Assembly: GCA_015183035.1 (NCBI GenBank)
Contig: JACZZP010000008.1
Coordinates: 1,860,001-1,924,000, forward strand
Direction: 5' to 3'
Length of the DNA stretch: 64,000 nt
Origin: Meloidogyne chitwoodi
Taxonomy: Eukaryota > Nematoda > Chromadorea > Rhabditida > Meloidogynidae
In this document: positions 22,833-35,597 of the stretch, in pieces
How the letters are laid out: every line of letters starts with the position of its first letter
How positions within the stretch are numbered: position 1 is the first letter of the stretch
Translations under genes and position numbers: made by a program
Notes under the pieces: model-generated
Databases searched by the model: none
The model's input: only the letters and a program-made list of their open reading frames with translations
Told to the model about the DNA's origin: nothing

Positions 22833-23644
22833 ATGCTTTGTAGTAATAATAACAATAAAAATACTTCTCCTCAAAGAAAAGATCCTGTCCCTCACAGAGG
22901 TTTTAATGCAAAAGCTAGAGAAGTAATAAATTTAAATAAACTTTAAAAATTTATATTTTTTAATATTAAATTTGATAATATATTTATTTTAAATATTTTT
23001 TAATTAATTTTTAAATATAAAATACTTCTCTTCTCTTCACTAAGAGTGGAGGAACACTTTTAGGGTTAATTGTTGTCCACAAATTTAATTAAATTTTAAT
23101 TATTTTTTTAAATTATATTTTATTTTTTTAGGTTCTTTTGGACTCTGAAAAAAGTCGTTATTGGGAATTTATTAGTCGAAGTATTCATAAAAATGAAAAA
23201 ACTAAAATGTGTCCATCAAATAATAATAATTTTCGTCGTTGTGGTAATTAAATAAATAAAATTAAATAATTTTAAAAACAATTTTAAAGGAAGTGATGAA
23301 GAATTTTTACGTAGAGTTCGTTGTTTTGGAAGAACAGAAAGTGAAGGTCGTTGTAGTGGTGGTGGTGACTCTTCTGGTGGGTCAAGAGGAAGTGTTGTTT
23401 CTGGTAGTGAAAATAATAAAATTAAAGGAATTAAAAATGGTTTTTAATTAAATTTTAAAATTTAATTTAAATTTTTTTTAAATTTTAAGTTGAGGACAAT
23501 GAACAATTTGATGGAATTGATGATTTACCAAAATTAGAAACAAAATTTAAAAAATTAAAAAATCGAACATTACAAGAAATTGGTAAATCTCTTTCTGCTT
23601 ATGATTTAAATAGTAATGGAGGAAAAATAGAAAATACTAAATGA
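22833..23644 (+). CDS. unrecognised basic protein (168 aa)
   Basis: Four exons (22833-22922, 23132-23243, 23290-23439, 23490-23644) give 169 codons with all junctions in phase. The N-terminus is Asn-rich. The body contains VLLDSEKSRYWEFISRSIHK and a basic segment EEFLRRVRCFGRTESEGRCS, a Gly/Ser-rich linker and a C-terminal helix-like part LETKFKKLKNRTLQEIGKSL. No signal peptide or membrane segment is seen. I do not recognise a family; a cytosolic or nuclear protein is the simplest reading. The first intron is 209 nt, long for this window. Confidence 0.7.
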
Positions 23645-24695
23645 AAATTTAAAGCAAACATCTTTTTTGGAATAAGTCCATTATTTGGGCAATTTTTTAA
23701 AAAGAAAAAATGCAAAAATTTTTATTTTCAAAAATTTTCTTATATTTTAATTTTATGTAAAAAAATCTATATTTTATTATTATTTATGGACAATACTTTC
23801 GGAAAAGATTTTACTACAAAAAAAAAATTATTTAAAAAAAGAACATCTGCTTATTTTTGAATATATTTCTTTTTGTTTCTCTTCCGTTTTTGTTTATTTC
23901 TCTAACTAAGCTTTTTAAAAAAGAGAGAGAGATAAAGATAAAAAAGAGATATAAAGAGAGAGAGAAATAAATAAACTTTTGCTGATCTAAATATAAATAT
24001 TTTATTTTTTTAAATATACTTTTATAATATTAATTAGATCAAATACAAGATAAATATTTGTATATATTTTTTATTTTATTTTTAAAAAACATTTTCTTTT
24101 TTTTTTAATATTTTTTCTTAAAATAAATATTAAATAAAGAAATAACCACCAAATTTATTAAAAATTAATTTAAATATTTTAAAAAATATTAAAAAAATAT
24201 TTTTTATATAATTTAATAAATTAAATATTAATTTACGTGTTTGTAAAATTATATTCTAAAAATACTAATTTTTTTAAAATTATTCATCACTTTTATCATT
24301 TTTTATTTAATAAACAGTTATTTACGGTTAATAAAAATAATGTAAAAATAAATTAAAATATCTATTTATATATTCTATGTTGATTAAAAATTTATTATAT
24401 ATATATAACTGTTCTAATTTATCCAACAAAATTATTAATTAATTAAATATATTTATTAAGGTAAATTAATTTTATATTTTTTAAATTATTTTCATAATTA
24501 TATTTTTGGCATTCTGTTTAAAATTGTTTACTTTTGTTCATTTTGGAATTTTATTATTCCATTTTTTATTTTTATTTAATTTTTATTCTAATAAAATTAA
24601 TTTTTATATTTAAGTAATTATTTAATAAAAATAAATATACCTATACCTTTTTCACATATTTTTACTAACGTTCAGTGTGTTTATTATTATTTTGA
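23645..24695. other. AT-rich spacer, promoter side of exportin-7
   Basis: GAGAGA/AAGAGA tracts lie at 23910-23965. No exon was recognised. Confidence 0.45.
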
Positions 24696-27600
24696 ATGTA
24701 CGACATTGACGTAAGTTTAATTTAATTAATTTAAATATTATTTGGTTTTGATATTGGGATCAAGTAGAATACCTCTTTACTTTCAGGCAATTCACCGAAA
24801 AATGAGTATATAAGATATTAGTCCTCAACTAACTTTAAAAATATTTTAAACACATTTTTTTAGTTTTTAAATCGTCTAAGTCGCACTTTATGCGAAGCAG
24901 TTAATGAGCAAGATAGACGTGTTGCAGAAGAGACTCTTTCAAAATTGATTGACTCTAATCAGTGTTTACAACATTGTCTTTTACTTTTGGAAAGTGGAGA
25001 GGTTTTTTATTTTTTTTATTTTCTTTTCAATATATTTTTTAATATTAGCAACCTTATGCACAAGTTGTAGCAAGTGGTGCATTGAAACGTTTATTAAACA
25101 AAAAGGTCAATTTAAACCTTCAAGATCGTTTGGAATTAAGTATTCTTTTATTTTTATATTTTTTTTATTGATTTTTGGGGAATATAAGGAAGGAAAAGAT
25201 GTTTTGATATTTTATCTTCTTTTTATTTTTTAAAAAAGGTCGTTATTTATTAAAATACCTCGTTGATCGTCCATCACTTCCTCTCTACATTCAAAATCCT
25301 TTATGTAAGTTATATGCTTATTTAACAAAAATTGGTTGGTTAGAGAAGGATCAAACAGAAACATTTCATTTTCAATCACCGATAAATCAAATTTTGACTC
25401 TTTCAAAGGTTTTTTTAAAGTTAAACTTTATTCTTTTTATGCGATCCACAACTTTTTGTTTCTAAACTAAATTATTTTTATTTTATTTTACAAAAGATTA
25501 TCTCAGCTTTTTTGTTCGCAAAGAACTTTAATATTTTATTTTAAATTTAATTTTTGTTTTTTTAGGAACCAACAGCTGAAGGAAGTATTGGCCTAAAATT
25601 GTTAAATTCTTTGGTGGAAGAAATGAACTTAGTATTATTATTATTATTTTTTAATTCTCTATTAATTAATTTTTTATAGGAAGAAGGCTTTGACACAGTT
25701 TCAAAACAAAGAAAGATTTCTGCAAGTTTTCGGGATAGTCGACTTTTGGATATTTTTATTTTATCATTGGACATTCTTAAACAAGCTACTGAAGTAAAAC
25801 CTTTAAACGAATCACAGGTTTTTTCTTTTCTTTTTTTTAAATAAATTTAAATTTTAGTTAGCTTATATAACATTAGCTCTTGACCTTTCTTTTGCTTGTA
25901 CAAATTTTGATTTTGCGGGTATTGTTAATGATGAAACTTTGGATGAAGGTACTAATGTACAAATTCCTACAAAATGGAGACCTGGTTTTTCTTTCTTTTT
26001 TATTTTAATTTTAATTTTTTAGTTTTGATTGAAAAACAAGTTGTTAATTTATTTTTTGATCTTTATTTTGTTCTTCCTCAACAAATTGTGTCCAAGGCAT
26101 TTCTCACTTTGGTTTAATTTTATTTTAAATTTTTTTAAATCATTTTTGATTTTTAGGTCCAATTAGTATCAATTCGTCGCCTCCTTTTTGATGGCGCTGA
26201 TAGACTAAAATTTTTGGATTCATTTATTTGTGGCTTAAAACTTGTACTTGAAAGTGCTCCAAAGCTTAGCAATCCGGTTTTTCATTTTTTTAATGTTTTA
26301 TATTTAAATAATATTTTATTAGGACAATTTTCATCAATTTTGCCGTATTCTTAGTCGTCTAAAAGCAAATTATCAAGTCTCAGAATTGGTCAAATGCGGA
26401 AATCATTTTAATAGTCTTCTTGAATTATTGACCGTTTTTACTCAACAAAGTTTTCAAATGTCCCATTTGTTCACTCAAAGCAGTATTTTTTATTTAATGT
26501 CATTTTGGAGTAGAATGGCAGGTTCTTTGACATATGCACGGATTGATGTTGATTTGGTTAATAATTTTTAATTTATTTGAATTTTAACAATTTAATAAAG
26601 TTTAGATTTTTCTTTTTTAGATTTCTGCTGCAATTCCAAAAATATGTACTGCTTTTATTCGTTCAAGAGTTTTACTTTGTGAAAGTGTTGTTAGGTTATT
26701 TTTTATTTAAAAATTTTAAATTTAATTTTTATTATTTAGAGGAAATTTAGAAGATCCTTTAGATGACATGGGAGCAGTCAAACAATTAATGGAACTTTTT
26801 ACTGTAATTTCAAGAAATGATTACAAATCAACAGTGGAAGTATTAGTTAGACATTTTGAAGAAAGTTTGAATATTTTGTTTAGACAGGGTGTTAGTACTG
26901 AGGTTTTTTTTAATTAAATTAAATAATAAAAATAACAATATCTTTTTAAAAGGATCAACAAATTGCTAGAAAACAATTAATTTGGTTAATAACAATGATG
27001 GCTGCTGGTATAAATGGGAAAGGTTCTGCAAGTTATATGGATGCTGATGAAGATGTATATGATGGAGAAGTTGTTTTTAGAGTTTGGAAGGTTTTTTTTC
27101 TCTTTTTTAAATTTTAATAAATTAAAAATATTTAAAAAGACAATGCAAATGACTGATCAACGTTTAGAAAGACAACAACCTGGAGCTGTAGATATTCAAT
27201 TAGAATTTGCTTATATTTATTTGATGGATGAATTTCGAAGGGCTTGTATTACAGATCAAATACAAAGGGAAAATAAACTTTATGAAAAACTTGTTCCTTT
27301 GGGAATTAATGATGAAGCTGGTATTTTGCGATTTTTTGCGCAGAAAATGTATATTTTTTATTTTTGTTAACGTGAATTTAATTTTATATAATTTTGGAAT
27401 ATTAATAAGTTAATTTATTTAAAAATAATTTATTTTAAATAATTATTTTAATTTTTTTAGAATAACAAATTTAAAATATTGGGGAAAAGATGAAAGGATA
27501 TTAAGTTCAACACTTTCTCTTTTAAATGATCTCACTGCTGGTTATTCTAATGTTAGACGTTTATTAAAAACTCAAGAAATTCAATTACTTTTAAGAAATC

Positions 27601-30600
27601 ATGCTGTTAGTTTTTTTTTTATTTAATTTTAATTATTTTATTTTTAAGGTTTTTGATTTTGTTGCTGTTAATGAAGATATTTCAATTATGCGTTCACGGA
27701 CAAATTTTTATGCTTCACTGATGCGTCTTGTTAATATTGAATTGGATGATGATACTTCTTTTTTTGATGAATTTATGGCACCTATTACTGGTTTATTTTT
27801 TTTTTAATATTTTTTTGAGGGAGATTTTTGAGTCAATAAATATATTAAAAAATTTATTTAAATTATTTTAACAAATTTCAGTAAAATTCAAAGAAATTTC
27901 TGCAATATTTCAAAGTAAAAACAATATCTCTTCTTCTGTCAATGAACCTCAAATTAGAATGGCTATTATTGGTTTTATGCGTGATCTAAGGGGTATTGCT
28001 TCCTCTTGCACTAGGAAATCTTATTATTTAACATTTTTACTTTGGTGGTAAGTGTTTTTATTAAATTCTGATTTTGTTTTTATTAAATTCTGATTTTGTT
28101 TTTATTTAATTCTGATTTGTTTTTATTTAATTCTGATTTTGTTTTTATTTAATTCTGATTTTGTTTTTATTAAATTCTGATTTTGTTTTTATTAAATTCT
28201 GATTTTGTTTTTATTAAATTCTGATTTTGTTTTTATTAAATTCTGATTTTGTTTTTATTTAATTCTGATTTGTTTTTATTTAATTCTGATTTTGTTTTTA
28301 TTTAATTCTGATTTTGTTTTTATTAAATTCTGATTTTGTTTTTATTAAATTCTGATTTTGTTTTTATTAAATTCTGATTTTGTTTTTATTTAATTCTGAT
28401 TTTGTTTTTATTTAATTCTGATTTGTTTTTATTTAATTCTGATTTTGTTTTTATTTAATTCTGATTTTGTTTTTATTTAATTCTGATTTTGTTTTTATTT
28501 AATTCTGATTTTGTTTTTATTTAATTCTGATTTTGTTTTTATTAAATTCTGATTTTGTTTTTATTAAATTCTGATTTTGTTTTTATTTAATTCTGATTTT
28601 GTTTTTATTTAATTCTGATTTGTTTTTATTTAATTCTGATTTTGTTTTTATTTAATTCTGATTTTGTTTTTATTTAATTCTGATTTTTTTATTAATTTAT
28701 TTTCAGTTTCTCCAATGGTACTTCCAATGTTTCTAATCTTTTTGCGGTAATGCAAGAGTCAATAAAACTTTGGATAGACAATGCTGATGTAACAATTCCT
28801 ATTTTAAAATTGTTAGCAGAATTAGTAATGAACAGACAGTCTAGATTACAATATGATATGCAAAGTTGTATGGCTGTTGTTTTATTTAGAAATATTGCTA
28901 AAGTTGTTTGTGAATTTGGTTATTTTATTTATATTTAAATTATTTATTTTTTAATTATTTATTTTTTAATAATTATTTTAGGTAATAGAATTCTTTCTTT
29001 ACCATCTGTTCCCAAAGAACATCATTATAAACAAAGATTAAAAAATACTGGTATTATTTGTCAAATTATTAAAAATGTTCTTTCGGGTAATTATTTACCT
29101 TTTGGTGTTTTTTATATTTATGGAGATACTTGTATGACTGACACTTTAAATATTACTTTTAAACTTTTTTATCGACTACAGGAAGAAAATTTTTTGGTAA
29201 AAATTATTTTAAATGAATATTAATTTAATTATTATTTTTTATTAAGGTTTATCCTAAATTGACACAAGCAGTTTATGGTTTTCTTGATATTGTGACTAAG
29301 GATTGCACGGTATAATATTAAAAATTAATTTTAAATATTTTTAAAAATATTTATTTTTATTTAGGCATATATTTCTAAAATGGAAGAATCTTATTTTATT
29401 GCCATATTTCGTGCTATTCATCGGGGAATATGTTCTGTAGGTAAGGTATTTTTTTATTTGGCTATTTGTGTTTTTTGGTTCCAGGAATGTCAACAACATT
29501 ATTAACTAATAATAATAATAAAAATAATAATAATTTGGGAATGATTAATTCTTCATTTTCATCATCTTTTACAAATTCTTCTTTATTTGCTGGTGAGATA
29601 GAGAGAGGGGAGATATTCTTTTTCTTTATCTTTTATCTTTTTATCTCTTTTTCTTATAATATTATTTCTTTTTAATATATTTAAATATTTTATTCATAAT
29701 CTTCATTTTATTTTCTTTTTCCTTTGATGAGGGGAACAAAAATTTGTTTTTTAAATTAAAAATAATTTAACAAATATAGGGAGTCTGTTACTTTTTTTTT
29801 TTAATTTTTATTTTTCAATTTTTAGATACTACAGCAATTTCTACTAGCTGTACAATTCTTGACCAAATTATAAATTATGTTTTTGAACAATTAACACAAC
29901 CACCAGGGGGAAGTATGGTACAATTATGTAGAGAACCAGAAGGTGATAGATGGAGAACAGCTTTTGAAAAACAACCAAATGTTCTCTATGAGGTTTTAAA
30001 TTTTAAAGATTTAATTTTTTTAATAATAAATATTAATTTTTCGATGCTATAGGGTTATATCTAATAAATTTTCCCTATAATAAGTCTAATTAAAACTAAT
30101 TAGTTAATAGTTCGTTGTTGGTTGAGTGGTTAAGGCTTTGGGTTAGGTGCTAACCCAGGCGGGTTCGAGTCATGTTGAGTGGTAATTGTGTAAAAAACTT
30201 TTTTTATGTTTTACCAAATGGAAAAGATGTTTTTAAACATTTATAATATTTTTTTTATTTTTTAGATGCTAGTTTCTATCCTTTCCCAAATACTTTTCGA
30301 AGAAGTAAAATGCCAATGGTCAATGTCTCGTCCATTACTTGGCTTAATTATTCTAACAAGAGAGTCTGGCCGATTTGACGAATGTAAAAGAGAATTTATT
30401 CGTCAACAACCTGAAAATTATCAAGTTGAATTCGACAAGGTTTTTTTTTTTAAAATTAAAAAATTTTATTTTTATTTATTTTTAGGCTTTTACACGCCTG
30501 ATGGATGGAATTAACAATAATGTAACATTAAAAAATAAAGATAATTTTACACAGAATTTGAGTACTTTTCGTAAAGAAGTGAGTAATTATTATAATTTTT

Positions 30601-30737
30601 ATTTTTTTGTAAATTATTTTTTATTTGTTTAATTAAAGGTTGATATAATTCTCAGAGGTGGTACTATAACAACGGGAGATATTCCAATAACTAATATTGG
30701 TTCAGAACAAGAATATACAGATAACATGACAGATTAA
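24696..30737 (+). CDS. xpo-7: exportin-7 (RanBP16/XPO7) nuclear export receptor
   Basis: An importin-beta superfamily karyopherin that exports proteins with RanGTP. About 25 exons. The N-terminus FLNRLSRTLCEAVNEQDRRV begins the importin-beta-like HEAT repeats (exon 24864-25001; a 15-nt first exon MYDID at 24696-24710 is likely but less sure). Diagnostic stretches follow the family closely: RKISASFRDSRLLDIF, NFDFAGIVNDETLDEG with VQIPTKWR, FMRDLRGIASSC, and near the end QWSMSRPLLGLIILTRESGR plus NFTQNLSTFRKEVDIILR. The stop is TAA 30735-30737, after a short acidic tail. One intron (28048-28706) is almost wholly a 21-22-bp minisatellite, and another (about 29997-30264) carries a tRNA-like element. 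Asn/Ser-rich residues encoded at 29486-29600 are a lineage-specific insert. Confidence 0.93.
28048..28706 (+). repeat. intronic minisatellite, ~29 copies of a 21-22-bp unit
   Basis: The unit TTTTTATT(A/T)AATTCTGATTTTG repeats from about 28056 to 28690 and fills the intron from the TG|GTAAGT donor to the TTTTCAG acceptor. Two variants (ATTAAATTC and ATTTAATTC, plus a 21-base form) occur in runs, as expected from unequal exchange. The unit contains CTGAT next to a T-run, resembling a branch point and pyrimidine tract. Confidence 0.95.
30110..30185 (+). other. tRNA-like element in an XPO7 intron (sense)
   Basis: Shows an A-box-like TGGTTGAGTGG (30119-30129) and a B-box-like GGTTCGAGTC, with a hairpin TGGGTTAG/CTAACCCA at the anticodon-arm position. 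No good acceptor stem was found, so it is a tRNA pseudogene or SINE head rather than a functional tRNA. Confidence 0.6.
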
Positions 30738-31366
30738 AAAAAAGAAGAGTCTTAATTTATTTTAAAAATTACCTTTATCTCATAAATAATGTATTTTTAT
30801 TCTAATGAATACTTTAAAAAAGTTCTTTGTTTTTTTTTCCATTTTCATTGAATTAAATTTTAAGTATAAATGTTTGTTTATTAAAAATATAATCAATTGG
30901 ACATTTTGTCCCGAACATCAATTGGACATTTTTTCCCAATCATCCATCTGACATTTTATCCCGAACATTTTTGGACATTTTATCCCGAACCTCTATTGGA
31001 CATTTTGTCCCGCAAATCAATTGGACATTTTTTCCCAACCATCAATTTGACATTTTTTCCCGAGCAATTGTGGACATTTTTTCCCGAACCTCTATTGGAC
31101 ATTTTGTCCCGAACATCAATTGGACACTTTGTCCCTATTGGACATTTTTTCCTTAATACTCAATAGCATTTTGTCACTATCAAGGAATTTTAAAGAAACG
31201 TCTATTTCTGAAATTTTTAGCTGAAAAATCATTGTAAAGTTAGAGGAAAAAATATTTTTAATGGTTTGTAAGAGAACTTAATTTTATTTTTCTTTGTTGC
31301 TAAATTTAAACAATTAAAAATAAATGTAAAGTTAAAAAATATCAAAATAAATAATTCTTAATGCCT
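30738..31366. other. convergent spacer with a GGACATTTTGTCCC minisatellite
   Basis: Lies between the 3' ends of xpo-7 (+) and glutaredoxin-3 (-). The central 250 bases are tandem repeats; the rest is AT-rich 3' flank. Confidence 0.6.
30893..31150 (+). repeat. minisatellite, unit ~25-33 bp with GGACATTTT(G/T)TCCC
   Basis: About nine imperfect copies of TTGGACATTTTGTCCCGAAC and variants (some TTTTTTCCC). The ORFs through it are only repeat translations. It belongs to the same word family as 4999-5150 and 47111-47236. Confidence 0.9.
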
Positions 31367-32522
31367 TTATTGTAATTTTGGCAATTTTTCAACAAAAGCT
31401 GGGTCCTTCATCTCTTCACGAACAACATCAATACCACCCAAAAGTTCGCCATCAAGATCTAAAAATAAATTTTAAAAAAAATATAAAAAACACTAGAAAC
31501 ATAATTGTGGATATGTAGGCCAATCACTAAAAGTTTTTAAACCTTGTCGTACTTGTTCATCAAGGAGAATATCAAAAGTCCAAAATTGAACATTTTGTGC
31601 TCTCAATAATTTAACAATTTGTTGACTAAAACCTGTAAAAATATTTTTTATAATTTTTAAAAAATTAATTAAATTCAAAACCGCATTTTGGTTCAGATGG
31701 TGATCCTTTCATAAAAAGTGTTACTCTCTCCTTATTTATTAAACGTGTGAGACGTTCATTTAACTAAAAATATAAATAAATAATTTAAAAAATTAACCTC
31801 TTCCTGCTTTTTTTCTTCACTTTTTTCTTCTTCTACATTCTCTTTAATATTATTATCATTATTAATTGGTTTCGTTGCTGCGATAGCATCAAAAGTTGAT
31901 TTAACCAATAATTCTTTCAGTTTTATCGGTTGAAAGCCTTCAATAGTTTCCACTAGCTTTCCTTTCTAAAATAAAAATTTATAATTTCCTGAGAATTTTT
32001 CATCTAAAATTTTTAAACAAAAGAATCGATACCAAAAGGATTCGAACCTTAAACTAAGAAGCGAAAGTAGAGAACCTTAACCACTATACCAAAAGATCTT
32101 TCGTGTAAATATATTTTAAACAATATATAAAACATTAAAAAATAAAATAAATTTTATATACCAATTAGAAACTTCTCTATTCTTTTTCTATAATATGCTA
32201 ATTATAAAAAATATAAATCAAAAAAAACCTGAAATGCCAAAATTGTAGGAACAGCATTAACATTATATTCCTTAGCCAATTCTTCATTTCCCTCAGCTAT
32301 TAATTTAATTATTTGATAATCTGTTCCATATTCTTTTCCTTCTTTTTGTATATCCAAAATTAATTTATCAAAATCAGTACAAGTTTCTGACCATTCTGCC
32401 CAGAAAAATACAATTTTCGTAAATTTTCTTTAACAAAAAAATAATTTAAAAAATTAAATAAAAATAAACCCTTCAGAATTAATAAAATCCAAAAATTGTT
32501 GTCGAGTCTCAATTATTTCCAT
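31367..32522 (-). CDS. glrx-3: glutaredoxin-3 (GLRX3/PICOT), thioredoxin plus monothiol glutaredoxin
   Basis: A cytosolic/nuclear iron-sulfur cluster chaperone and redox protein. The N-terminal thioredoxin-like domain ([13 protein letters not shown], then [12 protein letters not shown] with the cis-Pro) has a single Cys in place of CxxC, as in PICOT. A Glu/Lys-rich linker ([16 protein letters not shown]) leads to one monothiol glutaredoxin domain with the CGFS motif ([20 protein letters not shown]), the TYPQL segment and [16 protein letters not shown]. The end is FVEKLPKLQ. Human GLRX3 has two glutaredoxin domains; here only one is seen. About six exons. The ATG lies 150 bp downstream of the NELF-B stop on the same strand, but no AG acceptor sits directly before it, so an operon is not supported by sequence alone. 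One intron holds a tRNA-like element. Confidence 0.92.
32027..32099 (-). other. tRNA-like element in a glrx-3 intron (sense)
   Basis: On the minus strand: A-box-like TGGTATAGTGGTTAAG, B-box GGTTCGAATCC inside a good T-arm (AAAGG TTCGAAT CCTTT). The acceptor and anticodon stems are poor. Confidence 0.6.
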
Positions 32523-32671
32523 TTAAATATTAAGTTAAATTTAAAATAAAATTTTTAAAAATATAAAAATTAATAAAAAAAAATAAATAATTTTTTGTTA
32601 AAAAACAAATTTTTTTAAATAAAATTAAATTTAAAAATTATATATTTATTTTTTAATTTCAAAATAGGTAA

Positions 32672-35597
32672 TTAATTATGTTGTTCTCCTTCTTCTTTAC
32701 TACAAATTGTATTAATTGTTGTTGATGATGATGCAATTCTAAGAGGAATGCCAACACCACCACGTGATATTTTTGTCTAAAAAGAACATTTTTTTAATTA
32801 AAAATAAATAAAAACTTTAAAAAATAATATCGAAAAGAATTTTCAAAAAAAATGTAAAAATTATATATTTTTCTTCAGAAAAACCCTTAAAATTAAAAAA
32901 AAACCTCATCTAATTGTTCTTTCCATTTTCCAAATTCTTTTACAAAAGATTTGACAAGTATTTTATCATTAAATTCTTCATCATCTTCTTCATCAACTTC
33001 TCCTTCTTCCAATTCTTTTTCTTCTTCATCTTTTTTTAAAAATTCTTCAAATTTAAAAAATATTTTTGTTAATTCATCTAATGCTATACAAAAAATAGTT
33101 ATTGGAATAGATAAACGATGGCAGACTAATAAACGTAATAAATTAAATTTTACATTAGGAATACGCTTAAAACTAAATTTTAAATTAAATTTAAAAAAAA
33201 TAAACCTTTAAATTAGGAATAAAAAATTGTTGAATAAATAAATTAGCTGTTAATTCATTTGATAAACATAAAGGAAATTGAATTAATTTTTGGACAAGTA
33301 ATTGTACCCATGGATCTTTGATAGCTAACTATATAAATTAAAAAATAATTAAATAAAATAATAAAAAATAATACTTGTTTATTTGTCCAAAGTAAAGGTT
33401 CAGAATATTTAAAAGCTATTAAAGGTTCAAATAATTGTCTTCTTTTTATTGTTCCACTTAAAGGGCAATAATCTCCACCCAAAATAAGATGATGAAACCA
33501 TAAAAGTGAACATAAAGGTTTTTCTTTAATAAATTTATCAATACAAGATTGACGTTGTTCAAAATGAAAATCTTCAGAAATTTTTATAGAAGATGAAATA
33601 TAAAATTCTGCACGGATTGCATCCTTAAAAAATTAAAAAATATCTAATACGAATTAATAATTAAAAAGATAAACCTGTACAATCATTGTAGAAAATGCAG
33701 GTAAAAAATGTCCAACAATTTCTTTTAATTCTCCTTCTATCAAATTTGTCAATTGTTCTTCTCCAAGTAATAAAGAACGTGCATAAACACCCATTACAAG
33801 AAGTTTTAAAAGTAATTGTAAAGAACCCATTTCTTTAGGCAAATGTGGTCGAGGAGAACCAGCATTGTCTCTAAGCATTCTAACGGCAAAAGAAGCAAGC
33901 AAATGAAGAATATGGGGATCCCCGGCAATCAGTGCCATTTCAGGAATTATTATAGCCTTAAAATATAAATAAATAATAGTAAATTATTTGAAAAATATTT
34001 GTGAAGTTTTGGAAAAAAATAGTCGAAGAAATCATCCTACCACCAGCAGGCATCGAACCAGCCAATACTCAAGCAAAAGACAAGAAGCTAATCCACTACA
34101 CCAAAACATAACTAATTATAATAATTAATATCTTACACATAATAAACGAAAAAATCTAATTTTACAATAAAAATCAATAATATTTACCTATGTAGCATTA
34201 CAAAAAATTTATAAATAAACCTTATTTTGACATTTTTTCCCTCCACCGCCACTATCTAAAAGTGTCTTGAGCTTATTCAATTGTTGAGCATCTTAAAATA
34301 TTTTTAAAACAAAATTTAAATTAAAAAAAACCTAAATGTTTTGTTCTTAAATGTTTAGAACAAGCATCTAAACACCAGGCAAAGTCATGGCAAACATCTA
34401 AAAATATTTAAATATTTTAAAAAAATAAGTAAAAATAATTACCAACTTTTGCACAGAATTCCATATTAACATCACGAAGTGCCATTAACAAATCAAAACG
34501 TAAAGAACAATAATAAGGATTTTCTGTTGAAAGAAAACGTTCACGAAGTGTTTCCTTAAATTATTTAATAAAAATATTAAAAAAAACTAAAAAATTTACC
34601 AATAGTCGAGTATAGAGCTGCTCTCTTAACCCAATCATTGATATTAATTCTTTAAAATAAAATAAAAAATAAAAAAATATAATTTTATAACCTTTTACTT
34701 GTCGTCGTTGACGTCTTTGTTTAGTAGCCCCTTCACCAACAAAAAAACATGTTGTAACATTAATACCTGGTGAATGTTGTCCTCCTCCTTGTTCAATAAT
34801 ACTATTATTAGATTCATTTGCATCACTTCCTTTTTCTCCAAATATTAAATGTTGTCTTCTCTCCTCAGAAATGTAAGAATCAAAAATTGATTCAATAGAC
34901 TCAAGAAATAGTGTTTCATTTTTAGCCCAAATTTGTTGACGAACGGAGACTGCACATTGATCATAAAGTTCCTAAAATTAATTCATCTTTTAAATTTTAA
35001 AAAATCTTTAAAAATTTTAAACCTTGTCACAAATTATTAGCTTCAAATATCTTAAAAATAAATTTATAAAAAATATTTTAAAAAATTAAATAAAACCTAT
35101 CAGCAACTTTTGGCAATCTAGCCAAAGTTTCCAAAACAATTGGTCTAATTCTAGGTACTCTATATAATCGAAAACAACGTTCCAAATGTTTTTCAAGTTT
35201 ATGAACATTTTCAGGTGTTTGGTTGTTACCAAGTGAACGAAGTTTTGAAATTAAACGTTCGGTGAGTTCAGTAACAACCTCAAACATTTAAATCAATGTT
35301 AATATCTAACAATAAACATTAAATTAACCGTTTCGTGATAATCTGTCCGACTTATTCCATGTAAATCCAACAATTTCATTACTGGCTTCAGAGAAGGAAG
35401 CTATTCAAAAGGAAAAATCAATTTAAACAATTTAAAAAAACCTGAACATTATTTGCCAACTGAAATTGTTTTATTGCTTCAACTGGATCAGAACAAGCTG
35501 TTAAAATTTCTCTCAAATTATTTGATGTTGCAATGCCACATTTCTCTAAATCAGTTAAATATTGAGGTGTTGAACTTGTTGAAATAGTTGTTATCAT
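32672..35597 (-). CDS. nelf-B: NELF-B (COBRA1), negative elongation factor subunit
   Basis: A subunit of the NELF complex, which with DSIF holds RNA polymerase II in promoter-proximal pausing. Roughly 14 exons. Matches to human NELFB as I remember it run along the whole protein: AIKQFQLANNVQLPSLKPVM then LLDLHGISR; LPKVADR; KELYDQCAVSVRQQIWAKNE; KQRRQRRQVKG; RFDLLMALRD; DVCHDFAWCLDAC; GDPHILHLLASFAVRMLRD; KEKPLCSLLWFHHLI. The C-terminus carries a Lys/Glu-rich acidic segment (KKDEEEKELEEGEVDEEDDEE) and ends KEEGEQHN. No inactivating change is visible. C. elegans is known to lack NELF, so this family assignment matters. A tRNA-like element lies in the intron 33958-34220. Upstream of glrx-3 on the same strand. 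Confidence 0.9.
34033..34110 (-). other. tRNA-like element in a NELF-B intron (sense)
   Basis: Minus strand: A-box-like TGGTGTAGTGGATTAG, B-box-like GGTTCGATGCC with partial T-stem. The remaining arms do not pair well. Confidence 0.58.

Noticed and set aside
24779..24812. Extra exon of exportin-7 after the TTTCAG at 24779-24786
   Set aside because: Its only donor leaves a phase that does not fit the next exon, whereas joining 24710 directly to 24864 keeps the frame.
28048..28706. Regular repeats resembling a CRISPR array
   Set aside because: Units are directly contiguous with no unique spacers and lie inside a spliced intron of a eukaryotic gene; it is a minisatellite.
30110..30185. Functional tRNA gene
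   Set aside because: A and B boxes are present, but the acceptor stem is not paired and the anticodon arm is an 8-bp hairpin with a three-base loop.
30897..31166. Open frames of 61-89 codons through 30897-31166
   Set aside because: They are translations of the GGACATTTTGTCCC tandem repeat in two frames, with no start context or conserved sequence.
32522..32672. NELF-B and glrx-3 as an SL2-type operon (150-bp gap)
   Set aside because: Spacing is suggestive, but no AG trans-splice acceptor is visible directly upstream of the glrx-3 ATG, so I do not call it an operon.
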